From Serinus canaria (taxonomy: Eukaryota; Chordata; Aves; Passeriformes; Fringillidae): a stretch of 64,000 bases of DNA. The stretch covers positions 1,720,621-1,784,620 of the forward strand of contig NC_066328.1 of NCBI RefSeq assembly GCF_022539315.1, in the 5' to 3' direction. Position 1 is the first letter of the stretch; the number at the start of each line of letters is the position of its first letter. Shown in pieces: positions 9,661 to 19,264 of the stretch. Made by a program: the position numbers and the translations under genes. Under the pieces are notes generated by a model. That model made no database searches. It was not told the origin of the DNA and was given only the letters and a program-made list of their open reading frames with translations.

Positions 9661-11054
9661 TTGGTGCTTGCATCCCCCAGCTCCCCGGGGTGGTCCCCAG
9701 CGTGCAGCCCCCACGCAGGGACTCAGCCACTGCCTTGTGCCCTGCCAGAGACAACACCAAGGAGACAGCCACAGCCAGAGGGCACGTCCGGTGTGACACT
9801 GGGAGCTGCACCCACCGCTGCCTCCCCCACGGGTCCGGAGCCCCCCGTGGCCCTGCCCTCACTGCCAAAAAGCCCCGCTGGTAATGGCCAGCAGCCGGCT
9901 GGCCACGTGGGAGCTCTCTGGCATCCCCAGGAGCCTCGGGGCAAATGGCTCCTGCAGCCAGACCTGTTCCAGGACTCATCACGGATGCTCTTATTTTCCA
10001 GACAGGGACAAGTAATCCCGGGTCCGTGGTCTCCTCCATGGATTTTAATTACCGATGCAGGGTTAATTGGCCAGTTCCCCGGGAAGCCTGTAATAAAGCT
10101 TCTAGGGTGGAGGGTGCTGGGAGAGAATGAGCTGGGACAGGAGCTCCCTGTCCGGCCGCTCACCGCTGCTCCAGCCGAGCACAGGATGGGGAGAGCCTGG
10201 CTCTGGGTCCAGCACGAGGGAGCTGACCCTTCTGGCAAAGGGATGGAGGTTTTGTGCATGCACCCACCGCTCCGGCCGCACCACAGCTCTGCCTGCCCAG
10301 CTCATCCGACCCAAAACCACCAGTGCCTCTCCCAGTGCCAAAGACGACCTAAGGGGACAGTCGTGACAGTCCCCACCTGCTGCCAGACTCGGAGCCAGCC
10401 CGTCCGTCTGGCCGTGGGACAGGGCTGGGGTGGCTGGGGACCGTCGGTGAGCAGAAGCAGAAGTGAACCATCAAGCGAAACCCTGCGCCTGCAGCGCTGC
10501 TGGGGACAGGGGACAAGTCACCCAGCTCCGGTGGCAGCACCCTCTGCCCGCACACCGCCCTGCCCGCTGCCGCCACGCCATCCCTACCTGGGCGAGCCGG
10601 CCTGAGCCGGGGCTGCTGCCGCCGAGAGCTGGTCACCGGGGCCAAATGGCTCCTGGGGTGCGAGGCAGAGGGCGGCTGCTGCCCACGGCTCCTCCTCCGC
10701 TCCTCCTCCTCCTCGCCCCGGGCCCTGCGTGGGCGACCCGGCGTGGAAGTGAAATGCGGCGGCCGGCGGCTCGCTGGGAGCTTCCTCCTGCGGGGTGTGG
10801 GACCCACCGCGCCACGGTACCCCGGGGCCACCCACGGGTGGCAACGGCTGGGGGCCGGGGCGGCCTCCCGGGAGAGGAAACCGCACGTTCCCACCTCTTC
10901 CTGGCAGAAAAACGCTGTGCCCGAGCAGTGCCTGCCAGCCCCCTGCCAGTCCCGGGCCATCTGCAGGGCAGCCGGTGCCACCTGCTGCCCGCTAGCTCAT
11001 GTGTCCCCCCAGCCTGGGCACACCGTGCTCGGCTGCCGGCCACCAACACGGCTC

Positions 11055-11560
11055 TGTCCTGAGCACTGTCCCCTCATCACCCCAGCTCCATCCTGAGCTC
11101 CATGTCCCCATTTCCCTGTCACCCCTCCTTGCTATTGAACAACCCTGAGCACTGTCCCTTGTCTCCCTGTGACCCTGGCTTGGCCCCAAGCACCGTGTCC
11201 CCATGACCCCAGCCCTGAGCACGACTGCATCACCCCGGCTTGGTCCTGAGCACTGTGTCCCTGTCACCTCCTCTTAGCCCTGAGCACTTTCCCTTTGTGA
11301 CCCCATCGGCCTGGCTTGGCCCCAAGTACCGTATCCCCATGTCCCTGTCACCTTGGCACCGCCCCAACTGCTGTCCTTTGTGTCTCCATCACTCCTGACT
11401 CAGCCCTGAGCACCACATCCTTGTCCCCATCACCTGTCTCAGCCCGGAGCACCTTCCCTCAGTGTCCCCATCACCTGCCTCAGCCCTGAGCACCGTCCCA
11501 CAGTGTCCCCATCACTCGGCTCAGCCTTGAGCTCTCTTCCCCCGTGTCCCCATGACCCGA
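11055..11560. repeat. degenerate tandem repeat (CCTGAGCACTGTCCC-type units)
   Basis: The phrase CCCTGAGCAC(C/T)GT...TGTCCCCATCAC recurs about eight times at uneven spacing of roughly 45-70 bp. Divergence is high, so it is an old array. It is not coding as far as I can see. Confidence 0.7.
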
Positions 11561-12606
11561 GCTGTCCCCAGCCCCATCCCTGGCCCGGGGAGCCGCGGGC
11601 AGCCGGGCTGGCTGGGCAGCAGGGCCACAGGCATTGCTGGGGGATGATTCAGCGCGGCCCGGAGCAGATGTATGGATGCCTTCGCCGCGTCAGTACTTAG
11701 GGCCCGGCCACGGTGGCTCCGCGACAGCGCAGCGAGACGGGCAAAGAGCCCCGAGCACTCAACCATGGAGCAGCGGCGGTGGCGGCCGCGTCGCGGCCAC
11801 CCCGGCGCCCTCCGGCCCTCCTGGAGCAGCCGCTGGGAAGGGGGACACTCGGCTACGCCCTCCCCAAGCTTGGGGATGGGCAGCGCCCACCCTGGCACGG
11901 CGGGAGCCGACGGCACACAGCCGTGCCGAGGAGCCGGGCACCGCTCCCCGCGGGACCGGGCGCACGCCGAGCACGCCCCGCCGCACCTTGGCCCCCCGCC
12001 ACCTGCCGCGCCCCACGGGGAGGGAGGAACAGGATCCAGCCCCGTGCCAAGCCAGGAGGGATGAGAGGGGAAGAAAGCGCTGGACCCGGGACAAGATCGC
12101 GGCGATAGGCGGCACGCGCGGGGCCGGCGCGATGGGGCACATGTGTCCCGACCTGTTCCCCGCGCCGGGAGAACAATCAGCGCCGGGGCGGTGCGGGCGG
12201 CTCGCCAGGCACCGCGGGGACGGGCGGGCCGGGAGCGCTGCCAGCTCCGCGCTCGGCTCCTTCGCCCCCCCCCCCAGCCAGCGCGGGCCCCGGCACGGGG
12301 GAGCAGCGAGCTGGCGGGGCGCCTGTCCCCAAAGTCGCCGTCACTCCACGCTCATCCCGGCATCGGCTCCCGCGGGGTTTTGGCAGCGCTGCACCCGCCG
12401 AGGGGGGCCCGACGGAGAGAGGGACGGGAACAAGAACGAGTCCTACCGTGCTCTGGCGTCACCGCTGCCCCGCCGCCGTCCGCAGCCTCTCCAGGGGCCG
12501 CTGCCACCACGCAGGGTCCCCGCGGTGCCATCTGCCCGGCGCTGGAGGGGGTGCCCAGGGCCGGCACCAGCACCAGCCCCCCAAGGAAGGCGGGCTGGGA
12601 GCTCAC

Positions 12607-13439
12607 TTGCACCGTCTGCGGCTGCGACACCAGCCTGAAGGTGGCCGCCTGGGGGGCTGGCAGTGGTGGCAGCCCCCCTGCCCTCCCCTCAGCCGGGGCT
12701 GCCTCCCCCTGTGCCCAGGGCTGAGCAGGGGCCCGGCGGGACGGGCTGGGGCTGGCGCCGAGGGTGACCCTCCGCGGCGGCCGGGACACCGTGCGGGGAG
12801 CCGTGTCCCACCCCCCCTCGGGGAGCGGGGGCAGCCCCGGGGCTGTCTCTGTGCCATCGTATGGGGGCAGGGCGGAGGAGGAGGATGAGGAGGAAGGCTG
12901 GTGGCTGCGAGGCTGGTCTGCAGAGCTCTGGGTGCCCCAGGGCGTCCCCAAGCCCGGTTCCTCGGCGATGTGCAGGTCCAGCGCCGGCAGGGAGCCGTGG
13001 CTGGCGGCGGCCCCGCGGAGGGGATGATCCAGCTCCACCAGGAAGACGCTGCCGTGGGACGGGACCTTCTTCAAGCCGGGGCTGGAGGCCGGGGGGCTGC
13101 CCGGTGGCTGGGGGGGCCCGGTGGGCGCGGGACTCTCCAGGCTGGAGGATGAGCTGCGCTGGCTCTCCCCGTCACTGCCCGGCCCCGTGGCCAAGGCCTG
13201 GCGGTTCTGGAAGGAGGCGGCGCGGGCGATGCCGGTGCCGCCGGTGCCGTTGGCTCGGCCGGTGGCCAGGCCGGTGCCGAGCCGGGTCCGCAGCACAGGA
13301 CTGGGCACCGGGCTGGGGCCGGGGCCGCTGCCCAGTCGGGGCGGGTGGCCCGGCTGCAGCGGCTGGTGGCTCTCGCCTGAGGACAGCAAGGAGCCGGGTG
13401 CCTCGTCCCCATCTTCTGCCTCAAACGACTTCTTGAGCG
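12607..13439 (-). CDS. large second exon of the Ser/Pro-rich gene
   Basis: This 833-nt exon is bounded by a strong acceptor and a consensus GTGAGC donor. It carries the low-complexity body with the conserved-looking FRLVSQPQTVQ at its end. Confidence 0.6.
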
Positions 13440-15824
13440 CTGGGGACAGAGACAGAGATGGTGGCACCAGAGTGGTCCCCGATGGCACTCGTCCCTTGCC
13501 CTGCCCCATGTGTGTCCCCATCACCCAGAGGTGCCCCCTGATCATGAGCTCGCCCCACCGAGGACCCCAGCGCCAGCTCCTCCCCAGGCCTGCGGCGCTG
13601 TCCCCGAGGGTTTTATCATTGTTCCCCGGTTGATCTGGCCGGTGTCGCCGGCTCCCCTCGCAGCACACTGCCCGCTTTATTCCCCCTGAAAGGGATCCGG
13701 CCGAGTAACCGGATCCCCGCCTGACCCTCTCCCCTCTCCCCTACATCCATCCCGGCAGCCGGGGAGGATTCCTGCCCTTTCCCGGGCCTTAACCCTGAAG
13801 CCCGCTGATGGCAGAGAGGCAGCGCCATCCCCGCGCTCGGGGACTGTCACATCTCGTTCTGGTGGCTGCTGCTGCGCCTCCCACGCGGCTTCACAGCGGC
13901 CACGAGCCCACGGCACAGCCCCGGCTGCCAACGCTCCCCACACGGGCCCCTCGGCTCCCCGGGGTACCGCAGCGCTGGGCCCGGTGCAAAGCTCCCGCAG
14001 GCCCCCTCCGGGTGGCACCGACCCCATGGGGGTGACCCCGTGAAGCCCCCGCGGTGCAGCCGCCCCCTCCTTCCCCCCAGCCCCGCTGGAGGCTCCCCAG
14101 GAGCCGCTGCCCGCGCTGCCCGCAGGACTCCGCACGGTGCCGACAGCCGGGGAGAGCGCGGGGGGCCCGGGCTCCCCCCAGAGCCTCCCTCGCTCTCGCT
14201 GCCAAGCGCCGAGCGGCTGCTTCCCGCCGGGGGGCTCCGTGGGGCGGCCCACGCTGTGCCCCTGCATCCTCTCCGCGTGTGCCAGCCTGTCCCGGCACCC
14301 ACGGGCTGGCACCAGCCCGCCCTCACCCTCCTCTTCCTCGGCCGCGGTGCCGGGGGCAGAGGGGCGCTGAGGCTCCGTCCCTGTCCCCTCCCCTGGTGCC
14401 TTGTGCCCGGGGCAGGGCAGGGGTCAGAGGCCGGGGCGTGGGCGCTGCCGATCACCGCTCTCCCTAGGGCAGGGAATTCCGCGGCCGGTCCGGCCCTGCC
14501 CCGCCGGCCGGGCTGCCGGGGGCCACGGGGTCACGGGGCCGGCGACCCCCTCCCCACACCCATGTCTGTGCTTGGTAACCGCCCAAAATGCCTCTTTTAC
14601 CCCAAACCTGCCTCTGGCTCCTGACCCGGCCTCATCCAGGTGTCCGGAGTGATGGGCAGGGGGGAGCAACGAGGGGATGCAGGACAAGGTGGGGGTGGCA
14701 GGCGCTTGGAGGGTGGCAGAGGGCGAAGGGGGGGTGGCAGGAGGTTTAGGAAGAATGGGGGGTCGGAAGAATGGCAGAGGGTGAAGGTGGAGTGTCAGGA
14801 GGTGGAGGGGGAGATGTTGAGACGGGGCGGCAGGAGGTTTAGAGGGGTGGCAGGGTGCTCGGGCGGTGGTGGGAGGTAAAGGAGTGGTGGCAGGAGGTTC
14901 AGCGGGGGCTTGGGGGGGATGTGGGGGTTTGGCGGGGGCTGAGGGGTGTCGGCCGGCAGCAGCTGGGTTAAGGTGCCCGGGGTAGGTGCACGCATTCCTC
15001 CCCGGCGAGGGCAGCAGCAGCCCCGGGGTCGGGTTTCTCCTCCCGCCCCCGGCCCGGCCCCGGCCCCCCCCGCAGCCCCTGGCCCGCGGGCAGAGCGCGC
15101 ACACGCGGGGAGCGCGCACGGGGACATCGCGGGCTCGGGGGTCCCGCACCTTCCCCCGCTCCCCGCAGGCCCGGTCGCCCCCCTTGCCCACCCCACAGCC
15201 GCGCCCCCCAGAACAGCCCCGCATCCCCCGGGCTGGGGGGCAGAGCAGCCCCCACGATGCCCAGTCCTGGGATCACCCGTGTCCCCACCATGTGCAGCCC
15301 CCCACCATGTGCAGCCCCCGGGAGCATCACCCCCCGCCCCCAATACCCAGCTCCCGGAGCGGAGCGCAGCCCCTCCGGCGCTGAGACCTCGGGGAGCTCC
15401 CAGAACCCCCAAGACGCCCAGCTCAGCATCCCCCCCCAAATCGCAGCCCCCTGTGGGGAGCGCGGCCTCCACCATGCTCAGCCCACCCCAAGGTGCCCAG
15501 CCCAGCAGCAGCAAAACCCCCGGACCGAGCCCCAGTGTCCGCTGCTCCCCCCTTGGGGACACCCCAGCCCCCCCAGAAAGCCCGGCCAGCAGCATCGCCC
15601 CCAAAATCAGCCTCCGGGCGGGGGGAGTACAGCCCCCCACGATGCTCAGCCCTTGGGGGACACCCCAGCCCCCCGAGACGCCTGGGCAGCAGAGCCCCCC
15701 CCCAGGGACATCCCCCGTTCCTCCCACGGCACCCAGCCCCGAGGGGGGGTCCCCGCGGGGGGGCCGCACCTTCGAAGTCGGAGAGGATCCCGTCCAGGTG
15801 CTCCTTGACCGAGAGCCGGGCCAT
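12607..15824 (-). CDS. unidentified Ser/Pro-rich protein, first two coding exons (3' end unresolved)
   Basis: Exon 1 (15770-15824) starts at an ATG in a CpG island and encodes MARLSVKEHLDGILSDFE. It ends in GAAG|GTGCGG. Exon 2 (12607-13439) follows acceptor CTGTCCCCAG|CGCTC and the split codon restores Ala, continuing ALKKSFEAEDGDEAPG. Together they give 296 codons ending at CAA|GTGAGC. The N-terminus is predicted helical and acidic; the rest is low-complexity Ser/Pro/Gly with Ser runs ([12 protein letters not shown]), a GIARAASFQNRQ motif that could be a basophilic kinase site, and KKVPSHGSVFLVELDHPL. No catalytic domain or membrane segment is visible. If the donor at 12606 is not used, the frame runs to a stop at 12352 (380 residues). 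I do not recognise the family. The frame continuity across a clean splice, and the compositional contrast of the two charged motifs with their surroundings, argue that it is real. Confidence 0.65.
14645..14950. repeat. purine-rich degenerate repeat (GGTGGCAGGAGGTT-type)
   Basis: The plus strand is almost all purine, with repeated GGTGGCAGGAGGTTTAG and GGTGGCAGAGGG phrases. It lies within intron 1 of the Ser/Pro-rich gene and could form G-quadruplex or triplex DNA (inference). Confidence 0.65.
15770..15824 (-). CDS. first coding exon of the Ser/Pro-rich gene
   Basis: The exon has 18 codons plus one base. The ATG context is GGCCCGGCTC after ATG, with GCC just before it. An in-frame ATG at 15872 upstream is possible but would add a Pro/Gly-rich tail. 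The donor GTGCGG is weak but AG precedes it. Confidence 0.6.
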
Positions 15825-16939
15825 GGCGGGGCGGGGGGGGCCGGGGCTGCCGCCCACCCGGGACACCCGCATGCGGAGGGGGCAGCGCGGCCGAGCCCAC
15901 CGAGCCCCGGGACGGGACGGGCCGGCGCCGGCTGCCCTCGGCGGGAGGGGAAGGAGGAGGGGACCGGCCTAGGGAGGGGAGGGGAGAGGGAGGGGAGGGG
16001 GAGGTCCTGCCTGCGCCCCCGCCCCGGCCCGGGACCCCCCCCCCCCGTCTCCCCCGGGACGGCCTCCGCAGCTCCGCCGCGCCCGCCCCGTCCCGGGGCC
16101 CTGGGATGCTGCATTCCCCGGCTGGGGGTCCGGGCAGCCCGGGGGTCCCAGGGAGAGACGGGGGGAGCTCCTGGCCAGGCCGGAGGGCTCCCAGGAAGGC
16201 TGGGGGGCCCCGGCGGGCTGGAGGATACCGGGCAGGCTGAAGGTGCCGGAGAAGCGGGGAGGGAGCCTGGCCAGGCTGGGGGTCCCGGGCAGGCTGGGGG
16301 GTCCTTCCCGGCTCCAGGGGCAGGGGGTTTCCAGTAGCCTGTCCTCCCCAAGTTCTGCATCACCAGGAAATCCCAGCTCCGAGCAAGAGGAGGAAAACTG
16401 TCTGGAACAGGCAGGGATGCTGTCGCTGTCTCCCGGCTGGGTGTGGGGTCTTTGCTGGAGTGTCACCACCCTCCGGGGTGTCCCTGCCCGGGGCTGTGTC
16501 CCATGCTGGACCGCCTGGAGCATCCCTGGGGACTGCGCTCCCCCGGCCAGGCCGGTGCTCTGCCCACACGGCGGCACTGGCAGCCCCCGGGGTCAGGGCT
16601 GCACTGGGGCTGCCCCCCTCCCCCAGGTCTGGGGGTCTCTTGCCCCCCAGCCCGGCTGCCAAGGGTTAACCCCTCCCAGCCCCGGCCCGGGGTCGGCAGC
16701 AGATGGGGAAGGGGAAGGAGCTGGAAATGCCCTCTGCACCCAGAGCAATCCCTTCTCCTGCAGCAGAGCCCCCTGTGTGGGCTGGAGCTGTTCCTGGGGC
16801 ACAGGGACACGGCCCCGGAGCCCTGCTGGGCCCAGCCCTGCTGTGGAGACACAGGACAGGGACCAGGGGGGACATGGGGGTGGTGGCCTTGGTCGTGACC
16901 AGGCTTTGGGGGCGTTCAGAAGTGCCACTGGCCCATGGA

Positions 16940-17450
16940 ACCACAGGATTGTTGTGGTTGGGAAAGTCCTCTGAGATTATCGATTCCAAGTGTCCCTCAG
17001 CACTGCCAAGGCCACCACTGACCCATGTCCCCAAGTGCCACATCCACGTCTTCAAACCCCTCTAGGGATGGTGACTCCCCCTCTGCCCTGGGCAGCTGTG
17101 CCAGGGCCTGACCACCCTTCCATGAAAGAATTTCCCCAGTATCCAACCTGACCCTCCCCTGGCACAGCTTGGGGCCATTTCCCCTTGTCCTGTCCCTGTT
17201 CCCTGGGAGCAGAGCCTGACCCCCCTGGCTGTCCCCTCCTGTCAGGAGTTGTGCAGAGCCACAAGGGCCCCCCCGAGCCTCCTTTTCTCCAGGCTGAGCC
17301 CCTTTCCCAGCTCCCTCAGCCCCTCCTGGTGCTCCAGCCTCTCCCCCAGCTCTGTTCCCTTCCCTGGACTCCCTCCAGCCCCTCCAGATCCTTCTGGCCA
17401 TGAGTGGCTCAGAGCTGCCCCCAAACCTGGAGGTTTGTCACTGTGCTCAG
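16940..17450 (-). mobile_element. CR1-type LINE 3' fragment
   Basis: Read on the minus strand this ends in a CR1-like 3' tail (...CCCAACCACAACAATCC). Upstream it carries the characteristic GGATACTGGGGAAATTCTTTC and TGGTCAGGCCCTGGCACAGC phrases. About 500 bp of the 3' end remain; no coding part is intact. Confidence 0.75.
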
Positions 17451-17489
17451 CCCCCCCAGCTGGGTGGAAGGGCTGGAGCTGGGCTGGGC

Positions 17490-18760
17490 TGGGACCAGCT
17501 CTGGAGCTGTTCTGAAGGATGCAGAGACCTTCAGAGCTTTGGGACTTTTCTGGAGCAGTTTTGAAAAGGCTGCAGAGGTTTTAGGCCATTCAGAGCCCTT
17601 TTCAGAGGGGGTGCAGCAGAAGAGCTGGAGTGCTTTGGAGCAGCTCTGATTATTTTTTACGAGTTTTTGAGAAGCTTTGGAGTTGTTTTAAGGTTGCCTG
17701 TGCCCCTCTGATGTCATTTAGGGTAGTTGCAAACTGAGTTTACATTTATTATTAAAAATTTTAACCCTTTTGAGAGGCCCATGAAGAAGGTCCAGAGGGG
17801 TTTCAAGGGTCTTTTGGAGGCTGTTGGGGCACTCAAGGAGTTTCACAGCTGCACAGAGGAGGCTTGGAGAGCTTCAGAGCTGCCAGGAGACCTTTTCTAT
17901 GATCCGTTTTGAGCTATTTCAAGGAGTTTTAGAAGAGTTTAGAGAGCTTCAAGTGCTACTTTGAGGCAGTTTGAGCAACTTGGTGCCTTTCAGGGCTGGT
18001 TGGAGGAGCACGAGAGCTGTTTGAGCAGTTCAAGTGGCTCAGTAATGCCCAGAGCTCCGTCCTTCCAGAGCCTGAGCAGCTCCAAGGAGATCCAGAGCCC
18101 CTTGAAGCAACCCAGCAGCACAGAAATACCCCCAGAGCTATTTACCTACCCCATTTCTAGAGCAGCCTCGAAATGTTGGAGGTCCAGATTACAGAGGAAT
18201 TTTTTAAAGGAAGTTTTAGAGGTGTTTAGGGAAATCTTTGGTGCACTCTAGAGCTGCTTGGAGGGTGTAGAGCAGTTGGGAATGCTTCAGAGGTGATTTA
18301 CAGATGATTTGAAGGTGCTCAGAGATGTTTTAGGGCAGCTCAGGGATGGTTTAGGCAGCTAAGGGACACTTTAGAGCATGGCAGGGATGTTTTGGGACAG
18401 CTCTGGGATGTTTTGGAGCAGCTCTGGGGATGTTTTGGAGGCTCAGTGCTGCCCTGAGCAGTGTGGAGCAGTCTGAAGCGATCTGGGGGGTTTCAGAGCT
18501 CTCAGGGTGTGTCAGAGCCTTTCCCAGCTCTTTGCTGCAGCTCCAGGGCTGCCCGGAGCAGTTCAGAGGAACAGTCTGGAGCCATCCGCAGGCACGGCGG
18601 GAGCTGGGAGGGGATTTTGCACGTTCAGGCCCTTTGGGGCAGCTTAAAGGGGTGGAGAGGGGTGGAGGAGGCTTAGAGGGGTGGGGAGCAGCTTAGCAGG
18701 GAGGTGAGGGCGTTTAAGGGATTTTTGGAGCCGTTCAGAACAGCCGAGTGCTCCGAGGGG
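17490..18760. repeat. diffuse degenerate repeat tract (TTTGGAGCAGCTC-type)
   Basis: The tract is dominated by short phrases such as TTTTGGAGCAGCTCTGGGATG, TTCAGAGCTTT and GAGCAGTTTTGAAAAG, recurring at irregular spacing. Similarity is strongest at 18370-18440 (TTTTGGGACAGCTCTGGGATG, then TTTTGGAGCAGCTCTGGGGATG). Small open frames occur but none resembles a known protein. Confidence 0.6.
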
Positions 18761-19040
18761 GCTCTCCCGGAGGGAAAGCTCCGTGCTCCTGCCTGGAGCA
18801 GACCCACGAGCCCTTGTCCCAGCCTGCCCCGTCCCTAGGCAACAGGATCAGCTCCGAGGGTCCCACCTGGATCCTCCAGGAAGGTGAAGGGGGAATTCCC
18901 CCATTCCCACCCACACAGCTTGGCTGGCTGGGGAGATTCTGGCTCCCTCCGACCTTGATCCCTCTGGAATCGGCGGGGTCCAGCCTTTCTCATCCTCATC
19001 CTCCCAAAATCAGGGCATTCCAGCCAGGTCCAGCCTCCCT

Positions 19041-19118
19041 CATCCTCATCCTCATCCTCATCCTCATCCTCATCCTCATCCTCATCCTCATCCTCATCCT
19101 CATCCTCATCCTCATCCT
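19041..19118. repeat. hexanucleotide microsatellite (CATCCT)13
   Basis: Thirteen perfect CATCCT units. The phrase CATCCTCATCCTCCCAAAAT followed by CAGGGCA occurs both before the array (about 18992-19022) and at its right edge (about 19107-19137). A segmental duplication therefore preceded or accompanied the expansion. It lies just downstream of the RAB11FIP3 3' end. Confidence 0.97.
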
Positions 19119-19264
19119 CCCAAAATCAGGGCACTCCTTGGTGCAGGAGCATTTCCACTCAATCCAGCCCCACTGGAGATCCAGCACTTGGATATTTGGG
19201 ATGGTCCAGTCCAGAACTGGGATCCTCAGGATGCTCCAATCCACCTCTGTGGAAAAACAGTCTC

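Larger units (their letters stand above)
8800..12350. other. GC-rich intergenic or unresolved 3' region of the Ser/Pro-rich gene
   Basis: No exon is recognised with confidence. Very long open frames on both strands look compositional. An AT-richer island at about 10030-10110 contains minus-strand ATTAAA (10049-10044), a possible poly(A) signal for the minus-strand gene upstream, and plus-strand AATAAA (10093-10098). Minisatellite 9471-9660 and a degenerate repeat 11055-11560 are listed separately. 10480-11000 and 11650-12350 are CpG-rich. Confidence 0.45.
13900..16100 (-). promoter_or_regulatory. CpG island around the 5' end of the Ser/Pro-rich gene
   Basis: CpG-dense sequence surrounds the candidate ATG at 15824 and its upstream region, with G-runs on one strand (14640-14950 is (GGGGTGGCAGGAGG)-like) and long C-runs at 15040-15240 and 16030. 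The part just right of 15825 is the likely promoter. Intron 1 of the gene (13440-15769) lies inside it. Confidence 0.45.

Noticed and set aside
7633..10605. 990-codon plus-strand open frame
   Set aside because: It is Pro/Ala/Arg-rich without any domain, starts inside the septin promoter region, crosses the 40-bp minisatellite, and is matched by a 594-codon frame on the other strand (8255-10039). This is typical of GC-rich DNA with few stops.
14795..16363. 522-codon minus and 463-codon plus frames in the CpG island
   Set aside because: Both are low-complexity Gly/Pro/Ala translations of the same GC-rich island and overlap the better supported first exon at 15770-15824.
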